Assembly (NCBI GenBank): GCA_033439295.1
Contig: JAVTLE010000015.1
Coordinates: 124,001-188,000 of the forward strand
DNA: 64,000 nt
Source: Deuterostichococcus epilithicus
Taxonomy: Eukaryota > Chlorophyta > Trebouxiophyceae > Prasiolales > Stichococcaceae
Direction: 5' to 3'
In this document: in pieces, positions 36,027 through 48,616 of the stretch
Position numbering within the stretch: the first letter of the stretch is position 1
Layout: every line of letters begins with the position of its first letter
The notes under the pieces: generated by a model
Told to the model about the DNA's origin: nothing
Databases searched by the model: none
What the model saw: the letters and a program-made list of their open reading frames with translations, nothing else
Program-made: the position numbers and the translations under genes

Positions 36027-39000
36027 ATGGAGCAAGGCCGCAAAGCCGCTGCAGTTGCGGCAGCGCTTGCAGCTGCGAAGCGCAAGGGAGCCAAGATCGG
36101 TCTGACGGCGGAGAGAATCGAACTGCGCATTCGATCCCTGCTCAAGGTTGGTAATTTCCCCATGCCTTAAAGCACGTCCTGCTGATCATGCGTCTTCAAT
36201 GCGATAGACGAAAGCGGGTTGCTTCAGGCATGTGGAGAAGCGCCCATCCATCTAACGTGCTGCTGCTGTATTTGCCGGCTGCCGCCCAAAGTCTTAGCGT
36301 CGCATGTGATGCTGCAGCTATGCAATGCATCGCTATGGTTGTCAGTCTGCAAAAATGTATAGAGTCTTAAGTACAGAAAGAAGTTACATAGGATAGTATA
36401 TAAAACTGGTGTTGTGCACTGCCATGGCTCCGACAAGCGCCAACATACGCCAACTCACCCTGCATGCATTGCACACGACACCTGCTACACAGCGGCCGAT
36501 TGCCAAGCAGGTGCCAAGCATTGCATTTCCCACTTGCCTGCAGGGCCTGGACGAGTGGCCGGAGCCGGAGAATTTGCGCGCGCCGGCAACAGCATTGTCT
36601 GGCGGCACGCTGCGGGCCCACCTCGGCGAACTGTATGACGATCTTATGACGCTGGGCTTCGAGGCCGCACAAGTCGAGGAGGCGCTGCAGGTGATTGGCC
36701 GTTCTGACGCTGGCAGCAGAGCGACGACAGCATTGGTGTCTCCAAGATGCCGCCCCGTCCGGGCGTCCGGCCGCCTTGTGGCTACAGCCAACCTGCATCA
36801 GGCCTCGCACGCTTCGGTAGCAGCACAAGCTGCGATATGGAATGAAGCAGGACGTCACGCCGCTGCCTTACGATTGCACCTGTCCTCTCATGAATCGCAG
36901 GCAACGGTGCCGGCCGTCAGCCGCAGCGCGGCGCTGGATTGGCTGTGCCTCAGCCTGGCACCGCGGGAGCTGCCGCGTGGGTTCGCCGGCGGCGCTGCCC
37001 AGAGCGCCTCGGCAGCTGGCAGCGTCAGGGTGGTGGCTGCCAGCGACGCAAGCCGGGCCGCTGAGGCACACCAGGCCAGGTGAGGACATGTGACCTTGCC
37101 CTGGTGGCATCGTGGTCCCGAACCGAGGTGCCATAGCTGCTCAATCCGCACGGTCAGCTGCTGCTGGGAGGGTTGTTCGCTGCAAACTGATCGTGCATTG
37201 CTCGCCGCGCCAGTCGCAGAGTCTCTCAAGCCGCACTCATCTTGCAGAGAGGCCAGCAACGCGGACGCTGCATGGTTGGGCGGCAAGGCCCTGCCAGCGG
37301 CGCCGAGCGGCGCTGCTCCGTCGGCGGCGNGCGGGCCGGCGCCGGCAGCACCAGGCAGAGCTGGCGGCGGCGGCGGCGACGGCGGCGCTGCAGCAGATCA
37401 GGAGCCCGACCAGAAGCGCTGGATCATGCAGTACCTTGAGGAGGGGTCGGACTCCAGCGCCTCGGAGGCTGAGGTGGGTGCTTGTGTGAACGACGTCCCT
37501 GGAAGTGTTGCACAGGCAGCATGGCGCATGGACTGCCGAAGGTTCTCGGTCTGTACGACAGCTCATCGCACGGCGCCTGTCGAACACTTCAGAGACCAGC
37601 AGCGCTGCGGAGACTTGACCATATGAAGGGCAGTGCAAAAACAGTGGCTGAGAGGGCGAGAGGTCGAACATCTGATGATCCCTCGGTCGTTCAGGGACCA
37701 CCTGTCACGCGTCAGAGGTCTTTGCCACGTCCAACACGCCTGTCGCGCCTCATTATTCGATCAGACAGCAGTTGGCTGCGTTGCCAGGCTGACGACATGC
37801 ATGTGGTGCAGGGGGGGGAGGTCATCGAGGACTGGGAGCTGTTTGCGGACCCGCGGGAGATCGAGCGCCGGAAAGCGGAGCGCAAGCGCGCGACCTTGCC
37901 TGCGGAGGTTAGCCTGCCAAAACCTCAATGTGCAAGGGGTTCGAGGACGAAAGGAGATGTCAGAACAGATGCGCCTCGTGCCTGCCCGCCACCACGAGCA
38001 GGCCAATGGAAGCCTGCATGCACTGCAGGAATCCACCTTGCAGGCAGCTGCAGGTCCGACGTCAATGTGCTCTTCTGCTGGTCAGCACAGCCAGCCGTGA
38101 CTGCTCCCACGGAAGATTGAGCAGGATTTTGTGCCTTTTTGTGCCATTGCAGGTTCGGCGAGGTATGGTTGGTGCCGAGTTTGCAGCGGCAAAAGCTGAA
38201 GCGATGCGCGCCAAGACAGACGGCGACAAGGGTCGGCAGCGGGCGGCAGGGGAGATGATCCGCAACTTGAAGCGGGAGATGGCTGAGCTGGGTGGGGCTC
38301 TCTTGGTCTCAAATCCTAGATTCCAAGAATTTTGGAACCTCTAAGGGAAAACCCTAGTATGGTGTCCCTGCAACAGAAGTAGGCCTTAAGCAGCATCGAG
38401 TCAAACTGTGGTGGTGGTCCTGGGCAGCTTCTTGGGAGTGCTGTTCCAGGGCATGTCAGAGAATGGCAGGGGGACGCAGCACCCTGGCCACGCCAGCTGT
38501 GCAGTCTCCTCCGCAGTGCGTTTTTGATGTGTGGCGACGGGTCATTCGCAGGCATCAGCGAGGAGTCGCCGGCAGCGCCGCCGCCGGCAGCTCCCCCTTC
38601 AGCTGCGTCACCAGGCGGCGCCGGCACAGCCACCAACGGCGACGTCGCCGACGGCGGAGCTGATGACGCAGATGGCAGCCTCTTTCCTGGGCTGGCGGCG
38701 GTTGTCGAGCTCTCAGAGCCAGCCTCGCTGCCGCTCGCCGGCAATGACGGTGCACCAGTAGCGGCGGGCGGGGCTCCCGCGGCGGAGCCTGAAGGCTCCC
38801 CTGCGGATGTGTATGCAGACGCAGCCTACTGGCAGGACGACACAGGCGGCGGGGCGGCCCAGCGACAGGCTGCTTCGTCACAACGGGCGCAGGTAGCGCA
38901 GGCGCGGCTTTCTCGCATCTAGTCCCGTTCTCTTGTGCCTTTGTCCCGGTTGCTTTGGCATGAGACACCCTGCAGGGGCGCATGGTTCTCCAGGCCAAAG

Positions 39001-42000
39001 CGCGTGCGGTAAGTCCGGCCGTGTCGACGGCCTGGTTTTCAAGACCTAGCAGCTATCCTGCCGGGTCTCGGTTGCCGGACCCTGACCGACATGCAAGGCA
39101 CCGCACCGGCAGCTGCTGTGAGCACCCATCAGCGTTCACAAGCACACCCATCAAGGCGTATCGTGCAAAGGCTGAGTTGGCGACCCGACTGTCAACCTCG
39201 CAGGCGGCACGCAACCAGCCACAGCAGACAGCGGCACCCGCCGTGGACACCGAGGAAGACGACGAGGAATTCGCCGGCGGCTTCTTTGACGAGGATGCCG
39301 GTGGAGCGGCGTGGGAGGCAGCGGCGCCAGCGCCGACGCCACGGCCGGCGCTGCGGCCGCCGCAGCCAAAGAAGAGCAAGAAGGGTGCGTGGGTATGCCG
39401 CTGAGATGATGAGCTCCCACACATTCGGGATGCTACCATGGGCCAGAGCTGCGGCCATGTTCTGCCTGCCTGGCAGGATGTCTGGCAGGAGGGTATAATT
39501 GGGGTTCCGGCTGCTGACCTTGCTGCTGAACGCTGATTCTGCTTCTTATCCAGGCGGCAAGACGGCGTCGCCGCCGGCGGAGCCGCCCAAGCAGCCCAAG
39601 GCAGCCCTGCAGCAGCACTGCCAGTCTGCCGGGCTGGCGCCGCCACAATTCTCGCGCCTGCCACCCGGCGGTGGCCGCCAGGAGGCCGTCTCGCGCCTGC
39701 AGGCCGCTGCCGCCGCTGCCGCGTCAGCGGCGCGAGCGTCGGCGGCGGCGCTTGCGAAGGCCACTGATGCCGGCTCACTTACAGCCGCCGACAGGGCGGA
39801 AGCTGCAATGCTGCAGGCGGTCAGTGAAAGGGCGACAGCAGAGGCGGAGGCAGCCGGCGAGCCGCCGGCTGGGCTCGTTAGATATGCGGTAGCGGTGGCG
39901 GCAGGCAGCGGCGCTGCTGGCAAAAGGGGTGCCGGCGGGCGCGGAGGTGGAGGCAAGAAGGGCGCGCCGGCGCCGCCCCGCTGCTTCCAGCTTCCGGAGC
40001 TGGCAGACGGCTGGGCGACCATCAACGTGAGCGCCGGCCAGCGCGTGGCCCGACTTGATCGTGGGGAGGGACAGAGGTTTGATTGGATTCACATTGACAG
40101 GCAGTGTCACATCTTTGTGATTAAGATACCATGTGGCAAGGCGCGCAATCCCACAGGCTGCTCCAATGCCTGACCAACTGCTTTGCTGTTGGTTATAGGG
40201 GACTCCAGACGCGTGGCCGCCGAGAGCGGAGTGGCTGCTCCCGACCATTCCCTCGGATTCGTAAGGTGCTCGCCTTAAACAGCGCAGGACGCACAGAACG
40301 CAGCAGCGACGCTGGCGCTGCAGAAGCTGCTGGGCGCCGCTGCAGACATCTGCGGGCGGCTGCCCGCCGGCTACCAGAGCCTGTGGTCTGAGCTCGCCTC
40401 CTCGGGTAAATTTGAGTTTTCGCTCTTGTCCAGTCCTGTGGAGATACGCTGCGGCTTGAAACAGGTTGCCAGGAGAAAGAGGGAATCCAGGCGGCTGTTG
40501 TCGTCCTGCTGCGTCATGTGCCTGTGGACGAGAACCCAGCCAAAGCCCCCACCTGATTCTGCCGCACCAACAGCATCAAGCAGCTCTTTCGCAGCAGGCC
40601 TGGCTGCTGCACCTGCAAGGCAGCAGCATCAGCGTCGGGTTGCCGATTCGGTAGCGATGCGAGGAGCTATTTTGGGGGTTCTAGGGGGGTCCTTCCCGAT
40701 CCAGTGACTGCACCTGCACAGGCCCGGCGCCGGCAGACCAGGCCAGGCAGTCGGAGCGCGCCGCCTTCATCGAGCGGCTGGCATCGGACGTGGATCAGCG
40801 GCGGCAGCCGGTGGTGCCGCGCCGTGGTGACGGGACATCGGCGGCGCGGAGTGCGGTGCAGACAGACTCGCAGGTATGCAGCCGCCCCCCTGCGGACCCA
40901 GCATGCACATCCTCTGACTGTCACCATGTGCCGGGGCGCCTGCGCTTGCCGCACGCCTCCCAATGGGCTTTTTCTCAAAGTCTGTTATTTTCAATTTTCT
41001 TGGAAAACTTTCAAAGTCTCAAGTAGTTTATCGAGAGGCATCGAGCAGGGGTCGCTCAGAGGTCGTGGCATTCGAACTGGTTGCATGCCCCCGGTACATA
41101 CACATCACCTCTGCATCGCGCCTTCACCAACCAAACGCCGCTGCCCGAAGGCCGGCGCNCGNCNCTCCGCCGCCGCCGCCGCCGCCTCAGCCAGCGCTCC
41201 AGAGTCGCGGCGCCTGGCGGCGGAGCTGGCGGCCTTCAGGGCAACACCGGAGGGCGCCGCGTGGACCGCTCGGCGCGGGGCGCTGCCAGTCGCAGAGGTC
41301 CGGGCGCCTCTGCTGGCGGCGCTGGCCGGCACAGACGTGGCGGTCGTCAGCGGCGACACCGGCTGCGGCAAGACCACGCAGGCGCGCTCTGAGGCCCCGT
41401 GCTCATCATCTTTTTCATAGTCGCTCTTTTCCCACCAAGTCGGGGGAACGTGGACGATCGTGCTCACAATGGCCTGTGTTGACATCTCGAAGGCCGGCCG
41501 GGCGCACCTTTGCAGCGTGGCGTGCACGCAGCCGCGACTCACCGATTGTAATCCTTCTCGCAGGTGCCTCAATACCTGCTGGAGGCAGCGGCGGAGGCCG
41601 GTGCCGGCGGCGCCTGCAGCGTGGTGTGCACGCAGCCGCGCCGCATCGCCGCCATCTCGGTGGCGGAGCGCGTCGCGGAGGAGCGCGGCGAGCCGCCGCC
41701 CGGCCAGCCCGGCGCCAGGGTGCGTGCCTTCTGGAGTCCCAGTATCCGGATGATCAAGTTTGGACTGTATTCAGACACCAAATCACCAAATGCTGTGACG
41801 CGCAGCTTCCAACTCGAAAAGGAACCAACCTTACAGGCTCAAAGTCTTGTCTGGCGCCTTGCTCTCACAGTACTTGACACATCATGTTGCAGCGTCGCTC
41901 GCGGAGATCCTGCCTCAGAGCGAGGCTCCCATAGCAGCTCCTGCTGTCGCGCCCCCCGCTGATGCCGAGCTCATGTGTGTCTGTGCCTGAAGGTGGGCTA

Positions 42001-45000
42001 CCATGTGCGGCTGGACGCTGCCGCGGGGCGCGAAACGCGGCTGCTGTTCTGCACCACCGGCATCTTGCTGCGACGCATGGCGGGCGACGCGGCACTGTCC
42101 TCCGTGTCTCACATCGTCGTGGACGAGGCGAGCCCTACACTCTCATGGGCTGTACCGCACGACCAGTTGGGCCCTAGCAAGATCCGTCGTCCTAATCTTC
42201 GTTGGTGTTTGCCCGCTCGTCAACACGCAAAGTATTGCTGTGTGTTGCGGACTTGACCACCGTTGCATGTGTGCATGCGCCTGCATGCCATTGCTGTAGG
42301 TTTTTGGGTGTTGTCCACTGTACCCAATGTTGCTGTAGTGCGCTCTGCAGTTCAAGTTGCTTTGCCGGCCATTCTCTGCCGCAGCAGCGCTGCGCAACGG
42401 GCTGTGGGTCTGCCTGACAAGGTTTTGCGAGGCTGTCTCCTCGCTGCACTGCCCGGAGGCCCAGCCAAGGCACCTGTAGCAGCCGACTGCACGGCCGGGG
42501 TGCGACCCCGGGCGTGTGAGCAGGGTGGCGGCTGTCAGGTTCAAACACGCAGTCTCTGTGGCCAGGTGCACGAGCGGACAATACAGGGCGACTTCCTGAT
42601 GGCGCTGCTGAAGGAGCTGGTGCCGCGACGCCGCGCGGCCGGCAACCCGCTCAAGGTTGAATAGGATATAAAGCAATGATTTTTTCGGAAATGAGGCAGT
42701 TGTCAGCACCGCTACATGTTTCCTGAATGGCAGGGCCAAACGCCGAGCCGCTGACAGCCGGAGACGGTACCGGCTCAACTGCACAATGTGAAGCAACCTG
42801 CGCATCTCAAGTCATGGCCCCTACAAGGATTGACCCAACGTTTGATTGGCGCTATAACGCACTGAAGGAGTCGAACGTCTTGTCGGCACAGGTCATCCTC
42901 ATGTCTGCAACGCTGGATGCGGCCATGTTTGCGGCATACTTCGGGGACGCGGCCGGCGGCGGCGGCGTGCCGACTTTGATGGCCGGTGGCCGCACCTTTC
43001 CAGTGCAGCAGGTGCGAATTTGCCTGTGTGAGAACCGGGTCCGGGCTGTCCCACCACGTGCGCTGCCCTGCGGCGGCATTTTACTGCAGCGGCGCTGGAC
43101 GGTGCAGCCGCCGCGTGCATAGCTCGCACCTGTGCAGCAGCAGGTCGCAGTGTCGCCTGCATGCGAGCGTACCTGCAGCAGCGGCGCCACCGCCAGAATC
43201 TACGCATCTCATGCTGGAGGCTGCATCAATCCACCAGTGATCGCAGCAAGAGTAGCGAAACCCTTCAGTCTCCCTTCTGAATTGCAGCTGTACCTGGAGG
43301 ACGTGTATGATGCGACTGGGTACCGCCTGGCGGCAGACTCTGAGGCTGCGCTGCATGCGTCTGGAGGCCGCCGGCGCGGCGGCGGCAGCAGCGGCGCCGT
43401 CGCGCAGCGCGACCAGCGCCTGGTGCAGGTGAGCGGGATGTGAACGGGAAGGTGCACGCCAAAGAGCGCCGGCAGCTCCAGCGGAATGACTCAAGCTGCT
43501 GCTGGCTGCCCTGGCGGCATGCACTCTGCTCGGGCAGTTCAGGATGTGCTCCTTCCTGCACGGGAAAAGCTGCTCGAATGTCAGGCCTGCATGCTGGACC
43601 GCCTGCCTTCACCCGCGCGCTCGCACACGGCCGGCATGCATGTTTCGTGTATATTCATGTCTCTAGGTTATTATGTTTATATTTATTTGCTGGCAGGCCG
43701 GCTGGGGCGACGAGGACGCGGGCGCGGGGCCGCTCAACCGGCGCTACGACCCCGGCGCCTACGCCGGCTACAGCGCCACTGCGCGACAGAACCTGGCGCG
43801 GCTGGCTGAGGCCGCCATAGACTACGAGCTCGTCGAGGCAGTGGTGCTGTACATCGATGAGACCCGGCCGGAGGGCGCCGTTCTAGTCTTCCTGCCAGGT
43901 CTGATGCTCTGCCCCTGGCCCCCTGTCCGGAAGGCGCCGTCCTGGTCTTCCTGCAAGGTCTGGTGCTCTGCTCCTGGGCTCCCCTGTCGCGGTTTCGCGG
44001 CCGTGTCTGCGGCAGCCGCTTCCAAGGCGCTCGATGGCGAACCAGGAGCGCAGCGCACGGGTTTGCATGCCTGGTCACTGCGGTGACAGCACAGGATCAT
44101 GTTGAGTGAGGCAGCTGCCAGCCGCCTGGCTGCTACCGACAGCGCAGCGCGGCTCGTCCGGGCTGCACACCTGCCTTTGGGGAACCCTAAACCCTCAGAT
44201 TCCGAGACCCTGCGGCAGGCATGGCGGAAATCCGGAAGGCGCATGAGGCGCTGGCAGGGACGAAGCGCTTCCGGGACCCGATGGCTTCGTCCTGGCTGCT
44301 GCCGCTGCACTCCTCAGTGTCGCAACAGCAACAGCGGCGCGTCTTCCAGGCGAGCATCTGTGCTGACGCCATGCGACGGCCTAACTATTGAAGCTGATCT
44401 TGCCTTCACCGTGCAATTGGCAGTGGTTCCTGCTGACACAAGCTGGGACACTGGCAGCCGAATCAGATGCGCCTGTTCTGCACGTTGTGTGCAGCGCCTG
44501 GCAGTGTTCGTCTGCAGGACCATTGGTGACCGAGCCGTTGGCACCTCTCTTAGACAGCGCCTTTGCAGCACAGCTTTCATTGGCAGTGGGGCGCGGCTGT
44601 CAGGCGCCTGACAGCGCCACCCATTTTGAAGGATGACACAGAGGGAGATTGAGTGCCTGCAACGTGTGGCACCAGTAGGCACCACTGCCGGGCGCCAGTA
44701 CAGTAGTGCCACCAACAACACCGCAGAGTTCAGCCCAACCGTTTCAGTGCCACCAGCGTCACTCCAATGTGCAGCCGTGAGCCGCATCTTCCTAATGATT
44801 ATTAAACACTACCGATAAATCTAGGGTAGTGATAACAGTGTAGACTGCGGCACGCAGGTGCCGCCGGCGGGCGTCCGCAAGGTGGTGCTGGCCACCAACA
44901 TCGCGGAGACCAGCCTGACGATATCCGACGTCGTGTACGTCGTGGACGCCGGCAGGCTGAAGGAGCGGCGGCACAATGCGGCGCGCGGCATGAGCCTGCT

Positions 45001-48000
45001 GGTGGAGGACTTTGTGTCACAGGCAAGGCGAATGTCTTGAAAGGCTGGTCTGACCTTTTATCATTCTCGAATCGGGATGAAAGGGTGTCCAGGTGTCTCT
45101 CCGGGCTCCGTGACGACGCTGGCGCGCGCGCGCAGGCGGCGGCGCGGCAGCGCGCCGGGCGAGCGGGACGGGTGCGGCCCGGCATGTGCTTCGCGCTGTA
45201 CACGCGGGATCGCTTCGACAGCATGCGGCTCTTCCAGGTCGGCATCCCTTGAGACGCCCTGAAGTCTGTGACCGTGCGGGACGTGCCCACAACTCGTGGG
45301 CGCCCCCGCGGCCTTGCACCTGGCGACATGCGCCTCCGGCTGCTGCTCATTCGTTTGAACATTGACGCGGAAATGGTTGCTGTGCACATGCTGCAGGCAC
45401 CTGAGGCAGTGCAGGTGCCGCTGACGTGGCTCGCACGCGGACCCCGCCTGCCTTCGGGCTGCACATTTCCGAGAGCCCTCTGGAACAGACCTTGCGAGCT
45501 GTATGACTGCATCCGATCGACTTTTTCATGAATGATCAGGCGCCGGAGATGGTGCGGGTGCCGCTCGAGGAACTGGTGTTACAGATCCACTTGCTGGGGC
45601 TGGGCCCCGCGGCAGGTTTCCTGGACACCGTGCTGCAGCCGCCGCCGGCGGCGGCGGTCGATGCGGCGCTGCGGAGCCTGCGCGCTGTGGGGGCGCTGAC
45701 GGCCGACGAGCAGCTGACGCCGCTGGGTGGGTGCTCAAATGCTCGTTTCCCGCATGAGAAGACCTGGCACAGATGACAGCTGCTGCCGACGGCACGTTCA
45801 GCTGCGCGCCGTTCCCCTGCTTGGTCATCCGCGGCCTCCCCAAAACCTTCCCAGACAGGAGTGCACAAACAGCCTTCCACCACCCAGGCCGCTGCCGCAT
45901 AGCGTTCATATGACTGGCCTTGTCTGCAGCTTCACGCAGCGTCACCAGTGCCGCACCCCTTCACTGAAACCTGAACCGTCCCGTACTCCAGCAGATCCAG
46001 CCTCAAGTTTGCGCCCCTCCTCTTGCCGCAAAAATAAGAAACCCTAAACCCCACAACCTGCAGGCCGACACCTGGCAGCGCTGCCCGTGGACGCCAAGAT
46101 CGGCAAGCTGCTGGTGCTGGCGGCCGCACTGGGGTGCCTGGCGCCGGCGCTGTCGGCGGCGGCGGCGCTGTCGCACAAGTCGCCCTTTGCGGCGCCCTTC
46201 GAGCAGCAGGACGCGGCCCAGCGGGCGCGGCAGGCGCTGGCGGCGCCAGGCGCGTCCCCTGACATTGGTAGTCCAGGGTCGGGCACCGCTTGTGAGGTGC
46301 TGTGTTTCAGTCTCTGGGGCAAGAGCCGCTAAAAACCCACGGGAGGGCGCTGGCGGCGCCAGGTGTTCCATGCAGCGCGTCTCCTCCTGCTCTGGTCGGC
46401 CGCAACCGTGTGAATCACATCCACGCATGACGACCACTGTCTTCAGTCTGGTACAGTACGATTCCATACAAGCTTTTTCCATGCCTGCTCCCTTGTGCAG
46501 GGCGCAGTGGGGAAGGCAGCGCTGCTGCCAGAGGCACAGCCCTTGCGCTTTCCCGTGCGGCCATGGCACCATGTGAGAGTGTGTCGAGTGCGCCTGCACT
46601 GTCGAGTGCAGGCGCCAAGAACCTGGCAGCGGGCCAGCAGAGCGACCACCTGCTGGACGCTGCGGCGCTTACTGAGTGGGCGGCGCTCCGACAGCGCAAG
46701 GGGCCCGGCGGCCGGCAGGCGGCGCGGGCTTTTGCGGCCGCCAAGTGCGCCTTATTATGTTGCTTATTCAACGTGTGCACTTGGCTTAGCACGGCCGCAA
46801 ATTGCGCCGCGCTGCAGCCCTGCACTATCCGTGCCGCTTTGCGCTGGATTGCAGTCGGGGCACGTGCTTTGAGAGCCGAGCGCAGCAATTCTCGCTGCGC
46901 GGCACCTGGGTGACACTCTGAGCGCGTCGCACGGTGCCAGCAAGGTTCTGCTCGCACAGACGATGGCCAACTGACTGGGTAGGGATTAAGAGTTCGATAT
47001 AGGTTTAGGGGACCAGTACCGCGCGCCTGCAGCCTGCACCTCCTTCTGACACCCGAAAGGGTCTCTGCCAAGCCCCACACTGTCCAGCGGGTGCCGCCGC
47101 AGGTTCCTGAGCGAGCCGACGCTGGAGATGCTGGCGGAGATGCGCGGCCAGTTTGCCCGCATGCTGGCGGACGCCGGGCTGGTCGACCGGGCGGCGGCGG
47201 CGCCGAGCAGCGGAGTCGACGCCTGGGACGACACGGCTGCCCCCTGGAACCGCCACGCCAGCTGCGCCGCAGTGGTGAGCCTGTTTGTGCATTTTGTGAC
47301 TGCGGAGCTCCGGCATGAATGCATGGCCGAGCCTCGGGCGCTGGAACGAGGACTGCTGCAACACAACAACACAGAACATGGTATGTGGATTTGCTCTGTG
47401 GGTGCTGCTGCAGTATGGCGGTGCGCCAGATCCCCCGGATCGGCTTCGTCCCAGGATGTCGTTGAGTACCTGTGTGACGGCTGGACCGCAGGTCAAGGCG
47501 GCACTGGTGGGGGCGCTGTATCCCAACATCGCGGTCATGGGGGAGGGCGCCAAGACGGGCCGCCCCGGCTGGAGCGACGGCGTTGCGGAGGTCGCGCTGC
47601 ATCCTGCTTCCGTACTGCACCCGCTCGAGGCGCCGCGCTTCGCCCGCCCTTTCCTGGTCTACCTCGAAAAGGTGTCCTGTCTCGACAACACCTGGCCCTG
47701 CGGTTGCCTCAGTGTTTGCAGCGACCTTGCGCCCTGGCCGACTGGCGATGCAGTGTCCTCTTAGATGCTGTAGGCTGTCCTGAAAAGTTCTGCACATCAG
47801 GCGCCTGCGTACGCTTCCGGCCTGGCGCCTGTTTCCAACTGGCAATGGATGCGACACCAGCCCGACAGTGAACCGGGGCAGCTGGATTGATTTGCCCGGC
47901 TGTGGCATAGCAATGGTGGTACGGTCACCGCTCAGCCCTCTCCAACATATTTGGAAAAAATCACCATCTGGCGCCTGCCTGTCAGCAGACCGTGACTGGC

Positions 48001-48616
48001 GCAGGTGAAGACGAGCCGCACGTTCCTGCGGGACGCGACCGCCGCGTCGCCGCTGGCGCTGGCGCTGTTTGGCAGCGGGAAGCTGGAAGTTGTGCACGAG
48101 GGTGGCTATCTCGTGCTGGACGGCTGGCTGCGCTTCCGGGCGCCCGCGCAGGTGCCGCTTGGTCGCGTCTCCAGGAGGATGGGCCTCTGACACTGCCAAG
48201 GCTGATGTCAAGTTTTCCAGGAGCCACCTCAGAATCGCAGCGAGCGAATGCGTCAAAAGACTTGCATTTTGCTCCCCGCTAGTGTCTGCGCAATCTTCAT
48301 ATGCACGGCGTGTTGCACTGCCGTGCACAAACCTGAACGTTACACGTTGCCGCGCCTGCGCCAGGCGGCGGTACTGGTGCGGCAACTGCGCGGCGCCCTG
48401 GAGTCGCACCTGGAGCAGCTGATTGCCGAGTCCGGTGGCGATGGCAGCCATGGCGGTGCCAGCAGCCGAAACGGCAGCGGCAGCCGTGGCGGTGGCGGCA
48501 GCAGCGGCGGTCGGTGCCGGGAGCCTCCCAGTCGCGGCTGCGGCACCGGTCTGGTGGATGCGATCGCGCGGCTGCTGGAGGACGAGGAGTCGGCGGTTCT
48601 TTGGGATCGGGCATGA
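36027..48616 (+). CDS. DHX29: DHX29-like DExH-box RNA helicase
   Basis: DHX29 binds the 40S subunit and unwinds structured 5' UTRs during translation initiation. One 12.6-kb gene of about 24 exons is supported from [10 protein letters not shown] at 36027 to the stop at 48614. N-terminal matches: [10 protein letters not shown] (exon 36901), [13 protein letters not shown] (~37425), [20 protein letters not shown] (~37828), [20 protein letters not shown] (~38210), then a region ending [10 protein letters not shown] and [14 protein letters not shown] (39554-40404). Helicase core: motif [11 protein letters not shown] (41352-41381), [19 protein letters not shown], motif II VVDE spliced to VHER (DEVH, as I recall for human DHX29), MSATLD (~42900), [12 protein letters not shown] (~44890) and QRAGRAGR (~45150). 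Winged-helix/HA2 part: LTPLG spliced to RHLAALPVD, then [10 protein letters not shown] (~47105). OB fold: [14 protein letters not shown] and SRTFLRDAT. Introns at 41382, 42128, 44350 and 45023 begin GC. Ambiguous bases lie at 37330, 41159, 41162 and 41164. Some junctions are approximate. Confidence 0.93.
41465..41560 (+). repeat. Intronic echo of a helicase exon (motif Ia region)
   Basis: [17 protein letters not shown], read just upstream of the exon at 41574, mirrors [17 protein letters not shown] inside that exon. The most similar part is GTGCACGCAGCCGCG, about 110 bp apart. Confidence 0.8.
43868..43980 (+). repeat. Duplicated helicase exon tail with its 5' splice site
   Basis: GGAGGGCGCCGTTCTAGTCT and following bases through the donor (CCAGGTCTG) recur about 60 bp later as GGAAGGCGCCGTCCTGGTCT through CAAGGTCTG. 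The two ~50-bp units are highly similar and directly adjacent. The first holds the exon end GAVLVFLPG; the second lies in the intron. Confidence 0.85.
44183..44195 (+). repeat. Telomere-like word in helicase intron
   Basis: AACCCTAAACCCT lies about 20 nt before the acceptor of the exon that begins at about 44219. Confidence 0.6.
45391..45437 (+). repeat. Intronic echo of a helicase exon head
   Basis: CAGGCACCTGAGGCAGTGCA followed by GGTGCCGCTGACG mirrors CAGGCGCCGGAGATGGTGCG followed by GGTGCCGCTCGAGG at the real exon from about 45540. The acceptor CAG is retained in the copy. Confidence 0.8.
46038..46052 (+). repeat. Telomere-like word next to a 3' splice site
   Basis: GAAACCCTAAACCCC lies about 10 nt before the acceptor at about 46062, in the same position relative to the splice site as the word at 10836. 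Confidence 0.6.

Noticed and set aside
46415-48451. Very long minus-strand open frame (678 codons)
   Set aside because: It runs antisense to several helicase exons that match DHX29 in order. Its translation is Arg/Ala/Pro-rich with no family match, as expected for a shadow frame in GC-rich coding DNA.
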